From NCBI GenBank assembly GCA_016744595.1, contig JADGEB010000013.1:1-64000 (forward strand): a stretch of DNA of 64,000 bases. Reading direction: 5' to 3'. How positions within the stretch are numbered: position 1 is the first letter of the stretch; each line of letters begins with the position of its first letter. Source of the DNA: Desulfuromusa sp. (lineage in GTDB: Bacteria; Desulfobacterota; Desulfuromonadia; Desulfuromonadales; Geopsychrobacteraceae). Shown here piece by piece: positions 53,324 through 62,089 of this stretch. The notes beneath the pieces are model-generated. The model was not told the DNA's origin. It saw only the letters and a list, made by a program, of their open reading frames with translations, and searched no databases. A program made the position numbers and the translations under genes.

Positions 53324-54142
53324 ATGATGGATATGATTAAAATCCTCTGTGTTGATGATGAAAGAAATGTTCTGAAAGCTCTCAGACGTTTATTTATGGA
53401 TGAGGATAGCTATGAAATTTTTGTCGCAGAATCGGGTGCTGAAGGTTTGGAAATTTTAGAGACGGAGGGTGATATACGGATGGTAATATCCGACTACCGG
53501 ATGCCCGAAATGACTGGAGTCGAGTTCTTACGCCAAGTTTATGATAAATGGCCAGAAGCGATGCGGATCGTGCTGTCTGGATATGCTGATACAGCTGCGG
53601 TTGTTGAGGCCATCAATTTAGGTCAAATCTATAAATTTATTCCCAAACCCTGGAATGATGAGGAATTATTATCGACAATTTCATCAGCTTTAGATCACCA
53701 GGAATTGCAATGGGAAAATAAAAAATTAAATGAGCAGTTACAGAAGAAAAATGACGAGTTGCGGGAAGTTAATGAAAACTTGGAAGATCAGGTGATAAAG
53801 AGAACCGAAGCTTTAGATATCCGCAATCGGATTTTGCAGGTGTCTCAGGGGGTTCTGGATGTTATCCCGGTCGTTGTTTTTGGTATTGATCCAGAGCAAT
53901 TGATCGTTCATTGTAACGAATATGCGCGTGATTTGTTTCCCTATGGTGGAATCGGTCCATTAGGGAATGATCGAGGGGATGTTTTTCCCCCTGAGATCAA
54001 TGACTTGATTGATCGGTTAGAGCATGAGCGTTTGCCAAAAGCGGTTATTGAAGTACATAGTCAGAAGTTTCGTGGTGAAGTCAGGCGCTTACATGAGACC
54101 CAGTTGCAAGGCGTTGTTCTGGTTCTGATTCCAGAATCTTGA
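53324..54142 (+). CDS. receiver protein with coiled coil and PAS-like C-terminus
   Basis: A 272-residue protein. The N-terminal receiver has the DDE pocket, D57 (VISDYRMPEMTG) and the conserved Lys in FIPKPWNDEEL; the KPW motif is typical of HupR/RpfG-like receivers. A long coiled coil (about 125-165, ENKKLNEQLQKKNDEL) and a C-terminal 100-residue region resembling a PAS fold (VVVFGIDPEQLIVHCNEYA) follow. No DNA-binding or enzymatic output is present, so output is probably through protein contacts within this operon. It begins directly after the kinase stop. Confidence 0.88.
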   Translation: MMDMIKILCVDDERNVLKALRRLFMDEDSYEIFVAESGAEGLEILETEGDIRMVISDYRMPEMTGVEFLRQVYDKWPEAMRIVLSGYADTAAVVEAINLGQIYKFIPKPWNDEELLSTISSALDHQELQWENKKLNEQLQKKNDELREVNENLEDQVIKRTEALDIRNRILQVSQGVLDVIPVVVFGIDPEQLIVHCNEYARDLFPYGGIGPLGNDRGDVFPPEINDLIDRLEHERLPKAVIEVHSQKFRGEVRRLHETQLQGVVLVLIPES

Positions 54143-54176
54143 TTTTTATGGTTAAGGATTGTTTGAAGGATCGTTT

Positions 54177-55514
54177 ATGAATGAGATGCTGATCTCTGAA
54201 GATGAAATTAAGATTCTTCTGGTTGATGATGAAGTCAATATCACTAAGGCGCTACGTCGATTGCTGATGGATAATGATCAATATGATGTCCATATTGCTA
54301 ATTCAGGCCGGGATGCGTTGGATTTATTGGCTGAAGAAACCGATATTGGAGTTATTGTTTCTGATCAGCGGATGCCAGAGATGACAGGGGTGGAGTTTTT
54401 GAGTAAGGCACGCGACTTAGTGCCAGATGCGGTTCGAATCTTGCTGACTGGATATGCCGATATAGAAGCATCAATTGATGCTATCAATGAAGGGGCGGTA
54501 TTCCGTTATCTGACTAAACCATGGGAAGATGAACCATTACTCCGGGCAATTTCCGAGGCTGCATGTAACTATCGGTTGATTGCTGAAAATAAACGTTTAA
54601 ATGCTCTGGTTTTAAAGCAGAAAGAAGAGCTACAAGAGTGGAATAATCGCCTTAAACAGCGGGTTCTTGATCAGACCTCGCATATTCGTAACAAAAGTGA
54701 TGACCTGGCTAATGTTAATCTGCAGTTGCGAAATAGTTTTGCTGAGACGATTGAATCTCTCGCCGGGTTGATTGAAATGCGTGATCGGAGAGCTCCCGGA
54801 CATAGCCGTAATGTTGCTGAATTAGTGACGGCAATGGCTGAAAACATGAACTTTTCAGTCGAAGAGAAAAGCCAAATACGTTCTGCAGGTTTATTGCATG
54901 ATATTGGTAAAATTGGGATGTCGGACAGATTGCTTGAAAAATCGTTACAAGACTATAGCAGCAAAGAACGTCAGGAATATAGAAATCATGTCGTGCGTGG
55001 TCAAGCGGCAATTGACATGGTTCCAGCTTTGCGTGAAATTGGTGTGTTAATCCGCCATCACCATGAACGATTTGATGGGCGAGGTTTTCCAGATCAGTTA
55101 AAAGGGAATGCGATCCCTCTTGGTGCGCGGCTCATCTGTGCAGCCGATATGTTTGAGCGTAAACTGATTCAATTTCCAGAGTCTGATGCTCTCACTTCTG
55201 CTCTGACTGAGTTAGAGTGTGAATGGGGAAAGTCTCTCGACCCGAAGGTACGCTTGGCATTGGAAGAGGGAGCCCAGCAGGTTTATTGTTCCCTGGATAT
55301 TTCTGTCGAAGTGTTGGAGGCCAAAGTTTCTCCGACAGAGTTAGAGGTTGGAATGCAGCTCGGAGATGACCTTTACAGTGGAACCGGAGTTCTGTTGTTG
55401 AAACAGGGAACCTTTTTTGATGAAAATGCGATTGCTGCGGTTAAGCGTTGTTTTATGATTGATCCCTTTGAACGAGATATACGTGTATTGTTGAAGCGTA
55501 CTGAACTTGATTAA
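54177..55514 (+). CDS. response regulator with HD-GYP domain (c-di-GMP phosphodiesterase)
   Basis: About 445 residues. The receiver (D63 in VSDQRMPEMTG, and a TKPWEDEPLL lysine) is joined by a coiled coil to an HD-GYP domain: GHSRNVAELV, the metal-binding HD pair at 241-242 (LLHDIGKIGM), HHERFDGRGFP as a variant of HHExxDGxGYP, and DMFERKL. A C-terminal module of about 65 residues ends it. HD-GYP enzymes hydrolyse cyclic di-GMP. Start ATG 54177 has GAAGGA upstream; an in-frame TTG at 54159 lies before that site. It should be controlled by the upstream kinase. Confidence 0.92.
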   Translation: MNEMLISEDEIKILLVDDEVNITKALRRLLMDNDQYDVHIANSGRDALDLLAEETDIGVIVSDQRMPEMTGVEFLSKARDLVPDAVRILLTGYADIEASIDAINEGAVFRYLTKPWEDEPLLRAISEAACNYRLIAENKRLNALVLKQKEELQEWNNRLKQRVLDQTSHIRNKSDDLANVNLQLRNSFAETIESLAGLIEMRDRRAPGHSRNVAELVTAMAENMNFSVEEKSQIRSAGLLHDIGKIGMSDRLLEKSLQDYSSKERQEYRNHVVRGQAAIDMVPALREIGVLIRHHHERFDGRGFPDQLKGNAIPLGARLICAADMFERKLIQFPESDALTSALTELECEWGKSLDPKVRLALEEGAQQVYCSLDISVEVLEAKVSPTELEVGMQLGDDLYSGTGVLLLKQGTFFDENAIAAVKRCFMIDPFERDIRVLLKRTELD

Positions 55515-55524
55515 AGTGAGTGAT

Positions 55525-55926
55525 ATGTCTGAAGAACTATGTTCAAAAATCGGTAAAAAAATTCTATTTGTTGACGATGAAGAGAGTCTTGCATTGCTTG
55601 GAGCCGATTTGTTGGGAGATTTTGGCCATCGGGTAACCTGTGCGTTCAATGGGGAAGAGGCATTACAATTGTTTCAGCAGGAGTCCAACTGTTTTGATCT
55701 GGTGATCACCGATGTCTCTATGCCGGGAATAAGTGGAATTGAATTGGCGCAGGCAATATTTCGTCTTTCACCAGAGACACCGGTCATTCTCTGTTCAGGT
55801 CACATGCTGACAATGCAGGAAGAGGGGATGGACAAAACAAACATCTCAGCTGTGCTGGCTAAAACATCTGTTTGTAATAAATTGCCGGAAATGATCGCAG
55901 ATATATTCTTTGCCAGAAAAAGCTGA
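55525..55926 (+). CDS. single-domain response regulator receiver
   Basis: A 133-residue CheY-like receiver: ILFVDDEESLALL, phosphorylation site in LVITDVSMPGISG, ILCSGHM switch and AKTSVCNKLPEMI with the Lys-Thr in place of the usual Lys-Pro. There is no output domain. The chosen ATG (55525) follows AAAGTGAG; the ORF begins at a TTG overlapping the preceding gene. Last gene of the five-gene operon; it may compete for or relay phosphate from the PAS kinase. Confidence 0.88.
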   Translation: MSEELCSKIGKKILFVDDEESLALLGADLLGDFGHRVTCAFNGEEALQLFQQESNCFDLVITDVSMPGISGIELAQAIFRLSPETPVILCSGHMLTMQEEGMDKTNISAVLAKTSVCNKLPEMIADIFFARKS

Positions 55927-56037
55927 TCCTGATTTAGTATTTTGCCATGCTTTATCTTCCGCGCCTTATTAACGCACAAGTTCCAATGCCATTTTATGTA
56001 TTTTCCACACACAACAGGACACAAAACTAATTTTAGG

Positions 56038-56361
56038 TTAGATCATGTAGGTGGCGAGCATCAGCAATACCACAAATGTAATAATGATAATTGATAGTAG
56101 TGGCATTCCGGTGGTTGTTTCTTTTGCTGGAACCACATTTTTTTCAATCTTTCCAACAATTGGAAAGCGTTCCACCACGGCTCTGACGTGTGGTGCCGTT
56201 TTTAGTTCTTCAGTTAAATTTTGTCCCGCTTGATGCGCCCCTTCATGGTGGCCATCTTTCCAGAGCATGCTGTCGCTTACATCGTAAATCACGTTATTGA
56301 CTGCAATATAGGCGGCTCGATCCTCTCGGCCATCAAATCTGGCCAGCTCTTCAATGGTCAT
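56038..56361 (-). CDS. membrane-anchored cytochrome b5-like heme-binding protein
   Basis: About 107 residues. A cytochrome b5/steroid-binding domain (1-75: YIAVNNVIYDVSDSMLWKDG, heme-ligand region HHEGAHQAGQNLTEELKTAPH) is followed by a C-terminal membrane anchor (LLSIIIITFVVLLMLATYMI). It would face the cytoplasm or periplasm as an electron carrier or heme-dependent helper. AAGGAG seven bases before ATG 56361 decides the start; that start lies within the last 11 bases of speA, so the two are coupled. The link to polyamine synthesis is unexplained. Confidence 0.85.
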   Translation of the reverse strand: MTIEELARFDGREDRAAYIAVNNVIYDVSDSMLWKDGHHEGAHQAGQNLTEELKTAPHVRAVVERFPIVGKIEKNVVPAKETTTGMPLLSIIIITFVVLLMLATYMI

Positions 56362-58285
56362 GTTTTCTCCTTGTGCTATTAAAGTAGGTCTGATCATTCA
56401 ACCGCTCAGAAAATTGTGCCAATATTTGCTGGCGCTCAGTCACGTTGATTTTGCCCTGCTTTACAGCAAGTTCAATTTTGTCACGAAACCCGGTAAAAAA
56501 AGAAGTTGGGTTATATTCCAACATGCTTAATACTTCGGAGACAGTATCTCCGGATTGTTCTTTAATGATATCGAAGCTGGCATCATCATTGACCCGGACG
56601 CTGATCACGTTGGTATCACCAAACAGATTATGTAGATCGCCCAAAGTTTCTTGGTATGCTCCCATCAGAAAAACTCCAAGAATATAATCTTCTGAGGTTT
56701 TGAGTGGATGTAGGGGGAGGGTGCTACTCTCCCCGGAAGAAAGGATGAAATGATCAAGCTTACCATCACAATCGCAGGTGAGATCTGAGATGCTGGCATT
56801 TCGTTCCGGAAATTCGTTGAGTCGGTGAATCGGCAATACCGGGAAGGCCTGTCCTATGGCCCAAGTGTCAGGTAGTGATTGAAAAACACTGAAGTTTCCA
56901 TAGTAAATATCGGCTAAACTTTGTTTCACTCCGGTCAGGGATAGTGGTATTTCTTTTTGCCAATCGAGTTTTTCGATCACGGCTTTAGCAATTGCAAGAA
57001 ACAGATTTTCTGCCAGTGATCGTTCTCGAACCGTGATTGTTCCACTGCGAAATAAATTCCTGATTTTGTCACGTCTGGTGATTGCTTGTGTATAGACATC
57101 GACTAATTCGATTTTAGAAATCTCATGATGGAGTTGATATTGTTCAGTAACCAGAGGATGAATGTCTTTGGGGCAACTTTCCGGGAGCGAAATTGGTTCG
57201 TAGCGCATTACGTCGAGGATGTTAAACAGTAAAATGGAAGTATGAGCGACGGTGAAGCGTCCAGATTCGGTGATGATTGTTGGATGGTCGATTTGTTGTA
57301 GTGCCAGGGTTTCTTTGATTGTTGTCACCAGGCATTGGCAATAATCGCTTAAATTATAATTGCAAGACTGGCTATGTTTTGATTGATTGCCAATATAATC
57401 AACGGCTAATCCCCCGCCCAGATCAAGGTATCGTAACGGGATCCCTTCAGCAGTTAGGTCAGCGTAGAAGCGGCTGGCCTCTTGTACTCCTGATTGGATT
57501 TCTTTGATGTCCGGGATCTGTGATCCTAGGTGGCAATGGAGCAGCTGGAGGCAATCGGTCATCTTCTCGTCTCGCAGCTGATCAACTGTTGCGACCAACT
57601 GTGCCGTACTGAGGCCAAAGCTGCTGCGATCACCGCTGGTTTCAGTCCAGAGACCACTGACTTTTGCAGAGACTTTAATGCGTAGGCCGATCAAGGGTCT
57701 GATGTTTAGTTTCTGGCTGCGTTCAATAATCAGTGGCAATTCAGCTACAGATTCAATGACAAAAAAACAGCGGTAGCCAAGCTTTGTTGCCCAAAGACCC
57801 AAATCGATATAATCCTGATCTTTGTAGCCGTTGCAGATCAATAACCCATCTTCATTCAGGTTTGCCAGGCAGAGGAGTAGCTCTGCTTTGCTCCCGGCTT
57901 CCAGGCCATGTCCATAATTTGCACCAAACTGACTGATCTCTTCAATAACCGCACATTGCTGGTTAACCTTGATCGGAAAAACTCCATTATAACTTCCGCG
58001 ATATTCAGCTGTGCGGATCGCTTTTCGGAAAGTCTCATTGATCAGGGAAATTCTCGCATCAAGAAGATTTTCGACACGCAGCAATAGTGGTAGGTCATAA
58101 CCGCGCTCACGGGCTGCTTGAATAATATCGGTTAGCGGAACAGCAACTTGCCCTGTTGGAAAGGGGAGAGAGATAGTCACTTCTCCGGTACTGGAAACAG
58201 AAAAATCCCCGCCACCCCAATTTTCGATTCCATAGAGTGCCGCTGAGTCCTTAACAGACCAGTTTTGTTTGGCAGGAGTGGTCAT
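56351..58285 (-). CDS. speA: biosynthetic arginine decarboxylase
   Basis: A 644-residue PLP enzyme that turns arginine into agmatine, the first step of the agmatine route to putrescine. The PLP lysine lies in GVFPIKVNQQ, followed by GLEAGSKAELLLCLA, LLHCHLGSQI, YLDLGGGLAVDYIG and the substrate region ITESGRFTVAHT. The catalytic C-terminal half contains LTCDCDGKLDHF. Length and order match SpeA of proteobacteria. Its ATG overlaps the speE stop (ATGA), so the two are translated together; speB is not in the window. Confidence 0.96.
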   Translation of the reverse strand: MTTPAKQNWSVKDSAALYGIENWGGGDFSVSSTGEVTISLPFPTGQVAVPLTDIIQAARERGYDLPLLLRVENLLDARISLINETFRKAIRTAEYRGSYNGVFPIKVNQQCAVIEEISQFGANYGHGLEAGSKAELLLCLANLNEDGLLICNGYKDQDYIDLGLWATKLGYRCFFVIESVAELPLIIERSQKLNIRPLIGLRIKVSAKVSGLWTETSGDRSSFGLSTAQLVATVDQLRDEKMTDCLQLLHCHLGSQIPDIKEIQSGVQEASRFYADLTAEGIPLRYLDLGGGLAVDYIGNQSKHSQSCNYNLSDYCQCLVTTIKETLALQQIDHPTIITESGRFTVAHTSILLFNILDVMRYEPISLPESCPKDIHPLVTEQYQLHHEISKIELVDVYTQAITRRDKIRNLFRSGTITVRERSLAENLFLAIAKAVIEKLDWQKEIPLSLTGVKQSLADIYYGNFSVFQSLPDTWAIGQAFPVLPIHRLNEFPERNASISDLTCDCDGKLDHFILSSGESSTLPLHPLKTSEDYILGVFLMGAYQETLGDLHNLFGDTNVISVRVNDDASFDIIKEQSGDTVSEVLSMLEYNPTSFFTGFRDKIELAVKQGKINVTERQQILAQFSERLNDQTYFNSTRRKHDH

Positions 58286-59127
58286 TTAGCTATATTGTCC
58301 CGAGCAAAGGTTGGCAGCATAAAGGCACCAAGGTGAAGATCCTCATTGTAGTAGTGGGTATGAAAGTTTCGCTTGGCAGAACGATCACGATCAAAATCGG
58401 TGATTGGGTGATATGCTTTACTGGCAAAAGCAAAGCTCCAGAAGCCGCTTGGGTAGGTTGGAACGAATGCTTGATACATCTCTACAATTGGAAATACTGC
58501 ACGCAGACTTTGATACATGTTTTTCTGAATTTTTGCGTGATAAAAGGGAGATTCGCTTTGTGCGATCATGATCCCATCATCTTTTAATGCCGTAAAAACC
58601 AACCGATAAAAATTTTCTTCAAACAAGCCGACCGCAGGTCCAATTGGATCGGTTGAATCAACCAGGATGATATCAAATTCTTTTTGGTGATCACGGATAT
58701 AGGCAAGTCCGTCATCTACATGCAATTTGACCCGGGGATTGTTACCATCTATTTCAACCGCCATGGAGGGGAGGAATTCGATCGATTTCTCAATTACCAA
58801 TCCGTCAATTTCACAGAGTACTGCAAGTTCAACTTCCGGGTGCTTCATGATTTCCCGAATACTGCCGCCATCACCTCCCCCGATCACCAGAACTTTCTTC
58901 GGGTTGGGATGGGTGAATAGTGCCGGGTGGACGATCATGTCATGATAAATAAACTCATCACGTTCCGTGACCATAACTAAGCCGTCAAGAAGCATCATTC
59001 GCCCAAATTCGAGAGTGTCAACAATGTCTAATTGTTGGTATTTGCTTTTCCCGGAAAAGAGAGTCTCGGTGGTTTTTATGGTGATACCAGCGTTGTCAGT
59101 ATGTTTTTCAGTATACCAAAGATCCAT
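58282..59127 (-). CDS. speE: spermidine synthase
   Basis: About 281 residues. An aminopropyltransferase with the N-terminal small barrel (WYTEKHTDNAGITIKT, FGRMMLLDGLVMVTERDEFI), the decarboxylated-SAM site VIGGGDGGSIREI and the catalytic/gatekeeping region DIILVDSTDPIGPA. Start ATG 59127 has AAGGAG nine bases upstream; an upstream in-frame codon at 59172 adds a non-homologous tail. It heads the polyamine operon speE-speA-cytochrome b5, divergent from proC. Confidence 0.95.
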   Translation of the reverse strand: MDLWYTEKHTDNAGITIKTTETLFSGKSKYQQLDIVDTLEFGRMMLLDGLVMVTERDEFIYHDMIVHPALFTHPNPKKVLVIGGGDGGSIREIMKHPEVELAVLCEIDGLVIEKSIEFLPSMAVEIDGNNPRVKLHVDDGLAYIRDHQKEFDIILVDSTDPIGPAVGLFEENFYRLVFTALKDDGIMIAQSESPFYHAKIQKNMYQSLRAVFPIVEMYQAFVPTYPSGFWSFAFASKAYHPITDFDRDRSAKRNFHTHYYNEDLHLGAFMLPTFARDNIAK

Positions 59128-59304
59128 ATTTGTGCTCCTTGTCACGGTGGAAGGCGAATAATTCACCAGCAATTTACTTTTCTACTGATGAATTTTTTAC
59201 CCCGCTGTGCTAAACAAATCAAGTCTGATGGCTTAACCTGCAGATCTTTTTTTTGTGAAGTCAGGCTGATTATGTTTCATTTAACAACGATAAAGGGGTA
59301 AACG

Positions 59305-60117
59305 ATGACAAATACACAAAAAATTGGATTTATCGGTGGCGGTAATATGGCAGAAGCCCTGATTAAAGGTTTGCTGGCTGGAGCATTTCCTGCTGATAAG
59401 ATTATGGCATCTGAACCAAGTGAACTGCGCCGAGAACATCTGGTTGAAACATTTGGGATTGAGATGGCTGATACTAACGTCACCCTGATGGAAAAGTGTG
59501 ACATTGTCGTTTTATCAATTAAACCGCAGATTGTGGCTGAAGTTCTTGAAGAAATTGCTGGTGCTTACAGCAATGGGAAGCTGATTATCTCAATACTGGC
59601 TGGGGTTACGACTGCATTGATTGAGAAATTCTTTCAAGGGGCGCCCCGAGTGGTTCGGGTGATGCCAAATACTCCGGCTTTGGTTGGAGAGGGTGCCAGC
59701 GCAATTTGTCAAGGTCATTATTCCAGTCAGGAAGATCTTGCTGTCGTGAAACAATTGTTAGATTCAGTTGGCAAGGTGCAGTTAATTGATGAACGGCAGA
59801 TGGATGCTGCTACTGGTCTGTCTGGATCTGGCCCTGCTTACATTTATACTGTCATCGAAGCCCTTGCCGATGGCGGGGTGCGCGAAGGGTTAAGGCGTGA
59901 TATTGCTCACGCTTTAGCGGTACAGACAGTGGTTGGTGCGGCGTTGATGGTGCGTGAGACTGGTGAGCATCCAGCTATTTTGCGAGATCAGGTCTGTTCT
60001 CCTGGAGGGACAGCGATTGCCGGTATCAGTACACTGGAAAAAAATGGGCTGAGAACAACCCTAATGGAAGCTGTTTCTGCTTCAGCAGCTCGTTCCCGTG
60101 AACTTGGTGGAAGTTGA
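59305..60117 (+). CDS. proC: pyrroline-5-carboxylate reductase
   Basis: A 270-residue enzyme making proline from pyrroline-5-carboxylate with NAD(P)H. It has the dinucleotide fold GFIGGGNMAEALIKG, the VVLSIKPQ strand, RVMPNTPALVGEG, GLSGSGPAYIYTVIEALADG and the C-terminal DQVCSPGGTAIAG signature. AAAGGGG precedes the ATG. It is separated by 178 bases from divergent speE and by 134 from the LysE-type gene, with which it may be co-transcribed. Confidence 0.96.
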   Translation: MTNTQKIGFIGGGNMAEALIKGLLAGAFPADKIMASEPSELRREHLVETFGIEMADTNVTLMEKCDIVVLSIKPQIVAEVLEEIAGAYSNGKLIISILAGVTTALIEKFFQGAPRVVRVMPNTPALVGEGASAICQGHYSSQEDLAVVKQLLDSVGKVQLIDERQMDAATGLSGSGPAYIYTVIEALADGGVREGLRRDIAHALAVQTVVGAALMVRETGEHPAILRDQVCSPGGTAIAGISTLEKNGLRTTLMEAVSASAARSRELGGS

Positions 60118-60140
60118 TGGCGTTGTGAAAAATCCGTGCA
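60118..60140. repeat. possible fragment of the dispersed palindromic repeat (copy C)
   Basis: TGGCGTTGTGAAAAATCCG immediately after the proC stop matches TGGCATCGCGAAAAGTCCG immediately after the GH57 stop (copy A). Only the outer left arm is recognisable here, so this is a weak third instance. Confidence 0.3.
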
Positions 60141-60251
60141 ATGACTTCTATCTTTGCAAAGGGGGACTTGGTCTTGCGGAAGATCGGTGTTAATCAGGTT
60201 ATCTCATATTTTATGGTGAAAATATCAAGGGTGATTGGTGCCTAAATCGTC

Positions 60252-60890
60252 ATGATTGATCAATTCTGGACATTTTTTATTGCGATAACTTTATTAACTC
60301 TGTTCCCTGGTGTTGATTCGCTGCTGGTTGTCAAGAATTCTTCGCGGGGTGGTTGGAAGGATGGATGTGCCACCAGCACTGGAATTTGTCTCGGGTTGTT
60401 TGTGCATGCGCTGGTGTCTGCATTTGGTATCTCAGCTTTATTGTTGCAGTCAGCGGTTGCATTCAATGCTCTTAAATTGATTGGTGGCGGTTATCTTCTC
60501 TGGTTGGGTGGCGGTAGTCTTTGGCGGGCTATGCGCAGAAAGAATCCGGCAGCATTGGATATCTCTCCAACCGTTGTGCGACAATTTTATCTGCTTCGTT
60601 CTTTGCGAGAGGGGTTTGTCTGTAATGTATTCAATCCCAAAGCATTGCTTTTTTATATGGCTTTTTTGCCACAGTTTATCGATCCTGCGCGCTCTCCGAT
60701 TCTACAATCTTTGTTTATGGCAGCGGTTCATTTTGTTATTGCAATGATTTATCAAGGGGTGCTGACGTTGCTGGTCTGTCGGGTGAGTATTTGGTTTAAA
60801 GGAGGGCCATGGGGACGTCTACTAGAGGGAGTGGCTGGGACAGTTCTGGTCTCATTTGGGTTGCGAATCTTTCTGGAAAAAAGGATCTGA
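60252..60890 (+). CDS. LysE/RhtB-family amino-acid exporter
   Basis: A 212-residue membrane protein with five to six helices. It has the family N-terminus FFIAITLLTLFPGVDSLLVV, with the conserved Pro-Gly-x-Asp, followed by GICLGLFVHALVSAFG and ALKLIGGGYLLWLGGGSL. The NVFNPKALLFYMAFLPQFID segment is diagnostic. RhtB/LeuE relatives export threonine, homoserine or leucine; substrate unknown. The ribosome binding site is weak. A terminator follows. Confidence 0.9.
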   Translation: MIDQFWTFFIAITLLTLFPGVDSLLVVKNSSRGGWKDGCATSTGICLGLFVHALVSAFGISALLLQSAVAFNALKLIGGGYLLWLGGGSLWRAMRRKNPAALDISPTVVRQFYLLRSLREGFVCNVFNPKALLFYMAFLPQFIDPARSPILQSLFMAAVHFVIAMIYQGVLTLLVCRVSIWFKGGPWGRLLEGVAGTVLVSFGLRIFLEKRI

Positions 60891-60922
60891 AAGTGTTGAA
60901 TAGGCATATCCTTATTTGATCG

Positions 60923-60951
60923 TAGGGCGTGTTTGTAACGCCCTATTTTGT
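60923..60951 (+). terminator. intrinsic terminator after LysE-type gene
   Basis: TAGGGCGT and its exact reverse complement ACGCCCTA (8-bp stem, 7-base loop) followed by TTTTGT. It sits between converging genes. Confidence 0.8.
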
Positions 60952-60958
60952 AATCCCG

Positions 60959-62089
60959 TTAAAGCAGTTTCCCCCGATTGGTAAAATAGCGATTATAGAG
61001 ATTGAAAGTTCTGCGGTACTGGTGGATTTCAATGAAGATGATATTGACGATACTGGCAATTGGGACACCGATGATCATCCCCATAACCCCATAAAGTTTT
61101 CCACCCATAATAATAGCAAGAATGACCCAGAGGGGGTGCAGGTTGGAAACCTTGGAGATAAGGATCGGGATAAGGATGAAATTATCGAGAATAATTTGGG
61201 CAATCAGTATATAAACGCAGAGAATCCACCAGAACTGTCCACCCATTCCCAAATCGACCAGCGCAATGACCAATCCGGGAATCATTCCGATGAGTGGGCC
61301 AATATAGGGAACCAAGTTGGTCGCACCGGCAATGACGGCTAGAATTGGAGCATAACGGATGTCGGTCAAAGAGAGTCCCAACCAGACAACGATCCCGATG
61401 ATCAATGCTTCGAGAATTCTACCCCTGATGAAATGTGATAACTGCCAGCTGACATGCGCATAAATATCGAGAACCATTTCAAAATATCGATTCGGAGTCA
61501 AAGAGATCAAGCTGCGCATGATGTGACGGCTGTCGCGCAGAAAAAAGAAAGAAAAAAGAGGAACCAATAATAAAAGGCTGCCAATTTTGATAGCAGAGCG
61601 GGGGGTTTCCATCAAAATCAAACCGAAGAAAGATTGTGAGGCCGACCGTAAACGTTCAGTAAGGTCATAGTTTGTGATAAATGGAAAGTGCTGTTGGGCA
61701 ACTGCCAGCAAGCTGCTTAACCATTCAATGGCTCGACTGATGTAGCGCGGAAAATCGGCTTTTAGCGCATTTATCATCCCCTCCCAGTTGGGTGGTCCGA
61801 CAATCAATAAAAGCAGAAAAATAAGAGAGGACATTAGGGCATAGACGATAAAGATACTCAGCGTACGGTTGATTTTTTTACCTTCAAAGAACTGTACGGC
61901 AGGGTCGAGTAGGAACGAAACAATGAGCGAAAGTAACAGAGGTAGAAACAGTCCGGTTGTTGCCGTCTTAAGCAGCGCTGTTACCGTGGACGCCGAGGAA
62001 TAGATTGCAATTCCCGATGCAATTGAGGTTGTCAGTATCAGATAAAGAACTGCAACCTGCGCACGACTCATCCCGCTCTGGCTATTCAT
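60959..62089 (-). CDS. AI-2E family transporter (YdiK/PerM-like)
   Basis: A 376-residue membrane protein with about eight helices: paired N-terminal helices, a hydrophilic segment after VGPPNWEG, then YIGPLIGMIPGLVIALVDLG and a C-terminal GVMGMIIGVPIASIVNIIF. This is the AI-2E/UPF0118 family, described variously as autoinducer-2 exporter, Na+/H+ antiporter or bicarbonate-related; the substrate here is unknown. It overlaps the upstream cNMP-binding gene by 8 bases on the same strand, so the two are coupled. Confidence 0.9.
   Translation of the reverse strand: MNSQSGMSRAQVAVLYLILTTSIASGIAIYSSASTVTALLKTATTGLFLPLLLSLIVSFLLDPAVQFFEGKKINRTLSIFIVYALMSSLIFLLLLIVGPPNWEGMINALKADFPRYISRAIEWLSSLLAVAQQHFPFITNYDLTERLRSASQSFFGLILMETPRSAIKIGSLLLLVPLFSFFFLRDSRHIMRSLISLTPNRYFEMVLDIYAHVSWQLSHFIRGRILEALIIGIVVWLGLSLTDIRYAPILAVIAGATNLVPYIGPLIGMIPGLVIALVDLGMGGQFWWILCVYILIAQIILDNFILIPILISKVSNLHPLWVILAIIMGGKLYGVMGMIIGVPIASIVNIIFIEIHQYRRTFNLYNRYFTNRGKLL

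Noticed and set aside
58333-59301. Several forward frames opposite speE
   Set aside because: Antisense shadows of a well-supported spermidine synthase gene.
60929-61342. 137-codon forward frame opposite the AI-2E transporter
   Set aside because: Asp/Asn-rich composition is an antisense artefact of a membrane protein gene, and it overlaps the terminator.
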